A stretch of DNA of 8,779 bases from Lentisphaerota bacterium (GTDB lineage Bacteria; Verrucomicrobiota; Lentisphaeria; Victivallales; GWF2-50-93). The first letter of the stretch is position 1, and each line of letters begins with the position of its first letter. A program made the position numbers and the translations under genes. A model generated the notes under the pieces. It worked only from the letters and a program-made list of their open reading frames with translations, was not told the DNA's origin and did not search any database. The stretch lies in contig JANYBI010000433.1 of the NCBI GenBank assembly GCA_025360875.1, forward strand, positions 1 through 8,779. The letters are read 5' to 3'. Of this stretch, positions 6,786-8,779 are shown piece after piece.

Positions 6786-7448
6786 ATGGAACTTAACCTA
6801 ATTTACATTTCATCGTATGTCTCCGGCTGCCTTCTGGCACTACTTGCATTCAGAGCTTACAAGACACTTGACATCAAGCCTTTCTCGTATTTATACGGGA
6901 TATTGGGGCTACGTGCCATATGCAATTCCTTACCATCAATATCGCTTGACGTAATATACAACCCTGGCTTATTCAATTATTTCGGACCGCAACGGGCCAA
7001 TTCCCAATTTCTGTATTTAAATATTCTCATATCCATGCTCGGAATCACCTTAATCATTGTTTCTTATCACATTTATTTAAAATTCAAATACTCTTTTTAT
7101 TTCCTAAAATTCTATATTTGGCTAACATTGCTAGCGGAATGTATTTTTTTCATGTCGTGTGTCATATCCTTCATACTGTTATTATTCTCTCAAGCACTCG
7201 CCCTCGCCAATTCTTATCTTGTTCTCATATATATAACGGTTCCTATTATAAAGATTATTTTCCTTGTATTCTCCCTTAAGTTTCTTAAAAAAATAAAAGG
7301 TGACTTTGGCATAATTGATAAATCCATGATAAAAACAAATCCGTATAAACCGGAAGATATATTATGCCCAAACTGCGGTAATATGATAAAAGCAGATGAA
7401 ACCGTCTGCAAAAATTGCGCTTGGACATATGAAGAGAATCCTGTTTGA
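6786..7448 (+). CDS. Unrecognised multi-pass membrane protein with C-terminal zinc ribbon
   Basis: I do not recognise this 220-aa protein. It has about five hydrophobic segments (roughly 5-23, 34-50, 76-98, 106-133, 140-166), then a basic linker (KFLKKIKGD). A cytoplasm-type zinc ribbon follows with Cys194, Cys197, Cys208 and Cys211 (CPNCG-x8-CKNC, that is CxxC-x10-CxxC). The gene is notably AT-rich: bases 7081-7140 hold 16 G/C in 60. By contrast 4201-4260 in the transporter gene hold 41 in 60. The ATG at 6786 follows GAGAGG, which begins inside the fic TGA stop, so translation is probably coupled to fic. The pairing suggests the membrane protein is a target, anchor or partner of the Fic enzyme, but this rests on adjacency alone. 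Zinc-ribbon tails of this sort are common on unrelated small bacterial membrane proteins, so the ribbon gives no function. Confidence 0.8.
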   Translation: MELNLIYISSYVSGCLLALLAFRAYKTLDIKPFSYLYGILGLRAICNSLPSISLDVIYNPGLFNYFGPQRANSQFLYLNILISMLGITLIIVSYHIYLKFKYSFYFLKFYIWLTLLAECIFFMSCVISFILLLFSQALALANSYLVLIYITVPIIKIIFLVFSLKFLKKIKGDFGIIDKSMIKTNPYKPEDILCPNCGNMIKADETVCKNCAWTYEENPV

Positions 7449-7488
7449 CAACATGTAATTCATGCCGAAACAGGCAGTTCTGCTTGCC

Positions 7489-7845
7489 CTATCTTAGAGA
7501 GCGGGTGGCGATGAGGTCGGCGCCGGTGGAGAGGATGTCGGGGGCAATGACTTGCCCAATTTTCACAGGGGCTTTAACAGCAATCTTCGACGCCTTTTTG
7601 ACAATCTTCGCGCATAATTCCCGGGGAACCGGCTTGGATGTACGGACAGGAAGAAGCGGCAGGTCGGCACCTGTAATTTTTACAGTAGTCGTTACAAAAC
7701 GGAGAGGACTGAGAATCTCGTTCTTCGCGTAATCAATCCCCTTCCTGCATTCGCCACCTTTTACAGAAAGCACCTTCCCGTTCTCGACATCAACTTCGAG
7801 ACTGCATCCGTTAGGACAGCTTATGCATATGATTTCTTTTTTCAT
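7489..7845 (-). CDS. DUF1667 family protein with iron-sulphur-type cysteine cluster
   Basis: This 118-aa protein has an N-terminal cysteine pattern CxxCxxxC (Cys7, Cys10, Cys14 in ICISCPNGCSLEV) with a fourth at Cys33 (GGECRKGIDYA). That is the arrangement used to bind a [4Fe-4S] cluster in the small N-terminal domain of molybdopterin-type oxidoreductases. The middle (ILSPLRFVTTTVKITGADLPLLPVRTSKPVP) and the end (DILSTGADLIATRSL) match DUF1667/COG3862. Family members usually sit beside an FAD/NAD oxidoreductase and a glycerol-3-phosphate dehydrogenase-like flavoprotein, and are thought to be an electron-transfer subunit. Here the FAD/NAD oxidoreductase is the next gene upstream on the same strand, 180 nt away, a longer gap than I expect for this pair. 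The start at 7845 has AAGG 10 nt upstream. It converges with the membrane protein gene, 40 nt between stops. Confidence 0.85.
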   Translation of the reverse strand: MKKEIICISCPNGCSLEVDVENGKVLSVKGGECRKGIDYAKNEILSPLRFVTTTVKITGADLPLLPVRTSKPVPRELCAKIVKKASKIAVKAPVKIGQVIAPDILSTGADLIATRSLR

Positions 7846-7929
7846 ATTTTTTAACCTTGGTGCTCAGCGCCTGCGTTAAGAAAATTACTATTCATTGGAT
7901 ACAAACGCCTCCAGGCATGTTCTTCAAGT

Positions 7930-7949
7930 AAAACAGGCTTTCAGCCTGT
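7930..7949 (-). terminator. Short terminator-like hairpin after the FAD/NAD oxidoreductase gene
   Basis: On the minus strand ACAGGCT (7949-7943) pairs perfectly with AGCCTGT (7939-7933) around a GAA loop and is followed by TTT, giving a run of four T with the stem's last base. It lies 76 nt after the oxidoreductase stop and 87 nt before the DUF1667 start. The stem is short and the U-run is weak, so partial termination or a dispersed hairpin repeat are both possible. Confidence 0.45.
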
Positions 7950-8025
7950 ATTTAGAAATTGCAGACCATCCTTCGCCAAGAAGCTACGGCATGGCACGCA
8001 GGAATGTCTGCATTACTCAAACAAA
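7950..8025. other. Spacer after the oxidoreductase stop, possible decayed repeat
   Basis: No gene is visible in this part of the 180-nt gap. It contains a small imperfect palindrome, GCAG..CTGC (7999-8012). The sequence is more GC-rich than the hairpin side of the gap and has the look of an intergenic repeat remnant, but I see no second copy in the window. Confidence 0.2.
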
Positions 8026-8779
8026 CTAATCCTTTGTCGTTAAAAAAGTCTCAAGATATTGCGCGTCGGCAGGAACTTCCTTGAGAGAAATTCTCTGCAT
8101 GATGCTCGGGAATATCTTCCTGAACTTCTTCTTGTAGAGAAAATCTTTTTCTGTCCTGACGGCCAGAAAAACATTTTCTAACGGAGCCATCGTTCTAAGA
8201 GACAAGACTGCAGGCTTTCCGGCTTCAATCTTGGAAGGAAGAGTATAACTTAACATCTTTCCTGTACGCACAGGGATTTCACGTCCCCTTGACAGTTCTC
8301 CTCTTATAAATAAAGCCACTGCGTGGCCGCAAAATTCCGACTCTTCGGAAACCCAGTCTACAATGTCGTGCACATGCAAGACATTGCCACAGGCGAATAT
8401 GCCGTCCACAGATGTCATGAGGTTGGAATCGACAATCGGACCGCGCGTAACATTGTCGAGTTGTACACCCACTTTTAGTGAAAGCTCATTTTCAGGGATC
8501 AGACCTACGGAAAGAAGCAGCGTGTCGCAGTCAAGATTGAAGTTCCGGGTCCTGTCCGGGAATGAACTGTCTACGACTGGCGAAACTTCTACGGAAGAGA
8601 TCCTGCGATCGCCCCTGATCTCGGTTATCGTATGGGAAAGATAGAGAGGAATATCGAAGTCCTGCAGGCATTGGACGATATTCCTGTTCAGTCCTCCGGG
8701 ATGGGTCTGGATTTCAACGACGGCCTTCACGTGAGCGCCTTCAAGTGACATGCGCCTTGCCATGATGAGGCCGATGTCT
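8026..8779 (-). CDS. FAD/NAD-dependent pyridine nucleotide-disulphide-type oxidoreductase, C-terminal part (cut by right edge)
   Basis: The last 250 codons are present and the frame is open through the right edge. The Met at 8763 is internal, since the preceding codons read DIGLI and complete the motif DIGLIMARRMSLEGAHVKAVVE. That is the second Rossmann fold (NADH-binding) of the COG0446 family. Further motifs are DTLLLSVGLIPENEL and the FAD-contacting DGIFACGNVLHVHDIVDWV. After these comes a C-terminal extension of about 110 residues, rich in beta-type sequence (VRTGKMLSYTLPSKI). Such enzymes move electrons between NAD(P)H and a partner. Next to DUF1667 they typically belong to a glycerol-3-phosphate dehydrogenase-like set, whose large flavoprotein gene would be expected beyond the right edge. 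The redox-active CxxC of thioredoxin-reductase types is not visible in the part seen. The stop is TAG at 8028-8026. Confidence 0.85.
   Translation of the reverse strand, partial: DIGLIMARRMSLEGAHVKAVVEIQTHPGGLNRNIVQCLQDFDIPLYLSHTITEIRGDRRISSVEVSPVVDSSFPDRTRNFNLDCDTLLLSVGLIPENELSLKVGVQLDNVTRGPIVDSNLMTSVDGIFACGNVLHVHDIVDWVSEESEFCGHAVALFIRGELSRGREIPVRTGKMLSYTLPSKIEAGKPAVLSLRTMAPLENVFLAVRTEKDFLYKKKFRKIFPSIMQRISLKEVPADAQYLETFLTTKD

Noticed and set aside
7449..7488. Bidirectional terminator between the convergent membrane protein and DUF1667 genes
   Set aside because: Only short, interrupted pairings (for example CTGTTT/AAACAG) are present and no T-run follows on either strand.
7445..7732. TTG-started frame overlapping the membrane protein stop, beginning TTCNSCRNRQFC with three cysteines
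   Set aside because: The 4-base overlap and cysteines look tempting, but all beyond about 16 codons is antisense to the well-supported DUF1667 gene and there is no clear ribosome site.
1..8779. CRISPR array, tRNA, rRNA or insertion sequence
   Set aside because: No regularly spaced direct repeats with unique spacers, no cloverleaf or rRNA-like sequence, and no transposase or integrase frame was seen on either strand.

Overview
The window looks like an ordinary bacterial chromosome segment. It has tightly packed genes, clear Shine-Dalgarno sites in front of most starts, and intergenic spacers filled with inverted-repeat elements. Gene content (a cytoplasmic GH38 alpha-mannosidase, a YchF-like protein without its GTPase domain, a DUF1667/FAD-oxidoreductase pair) together with palindromic intergenic repeats suggests a saccharolytic member of the PVC group, perhaps Lentisphaerota or Kiritimatiellota. 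That placement is inference from impression, not from any marker gene.

Left part (1-3866), minus strand. Reading leftward, the order is the GH38 alpha-mannosidase (3866 to 984), the 230-aa YchF-like/DUF933 protein without a G domain (863 to 171), and the first 48 codons of an asparagine-synthetase-type glutamine amidotransferase (146 to beyond the left edge). Two RNA-scale structures sit in the spacers. One is a hairpin built from degenerate 8-nt units (about 884-966). The other is a perfect 11-bp inverted repeat (149-173) that overlaps the YchF-like stop codon and holds the best asnB Shine-Dalgarno candidate in and beside its loop.

Middle (3867-5465). The mannosidase gene and a plus-strand multi-pass membrane transporter of MOP/MATE type diverge. 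Between them lies a candidate mannosidase promoter and a roughly 100-bp palindromic element made of four copies of a unit of about 17-20 nt. The longest open frame of the transporter runs into this element, so the true start is probably further in, at 4125.

Right-middle (5466-7448). A visibly more AT-rich two-gene unit carries a class II Fic protein (intact Fic motif, N-terminal inhibitory motif, C-terminal winged helix) and, 12 nt later, an unrecognised multi-pass membrane protein with a C-terminal four-cysteine zinc ribbon. A good sigma70-type promoter in front of fic is overlapped by three copies of a TAAGAAAAG-type half-site, which suggests autoregulation. This is the best candidate for an undescribed system in the window.

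Right end (7489-8779), minus strand. A partial FAD/NAD-dependent oxidoreductase (continuing past the right edge) is followed by a DUF1667 iron-sulphur-type protein. This pair is usually found with glycerol-3-phosphate dehydrogenase-like genes. Here the two are separated by 180 bp containing a short terminator-like hairpin.
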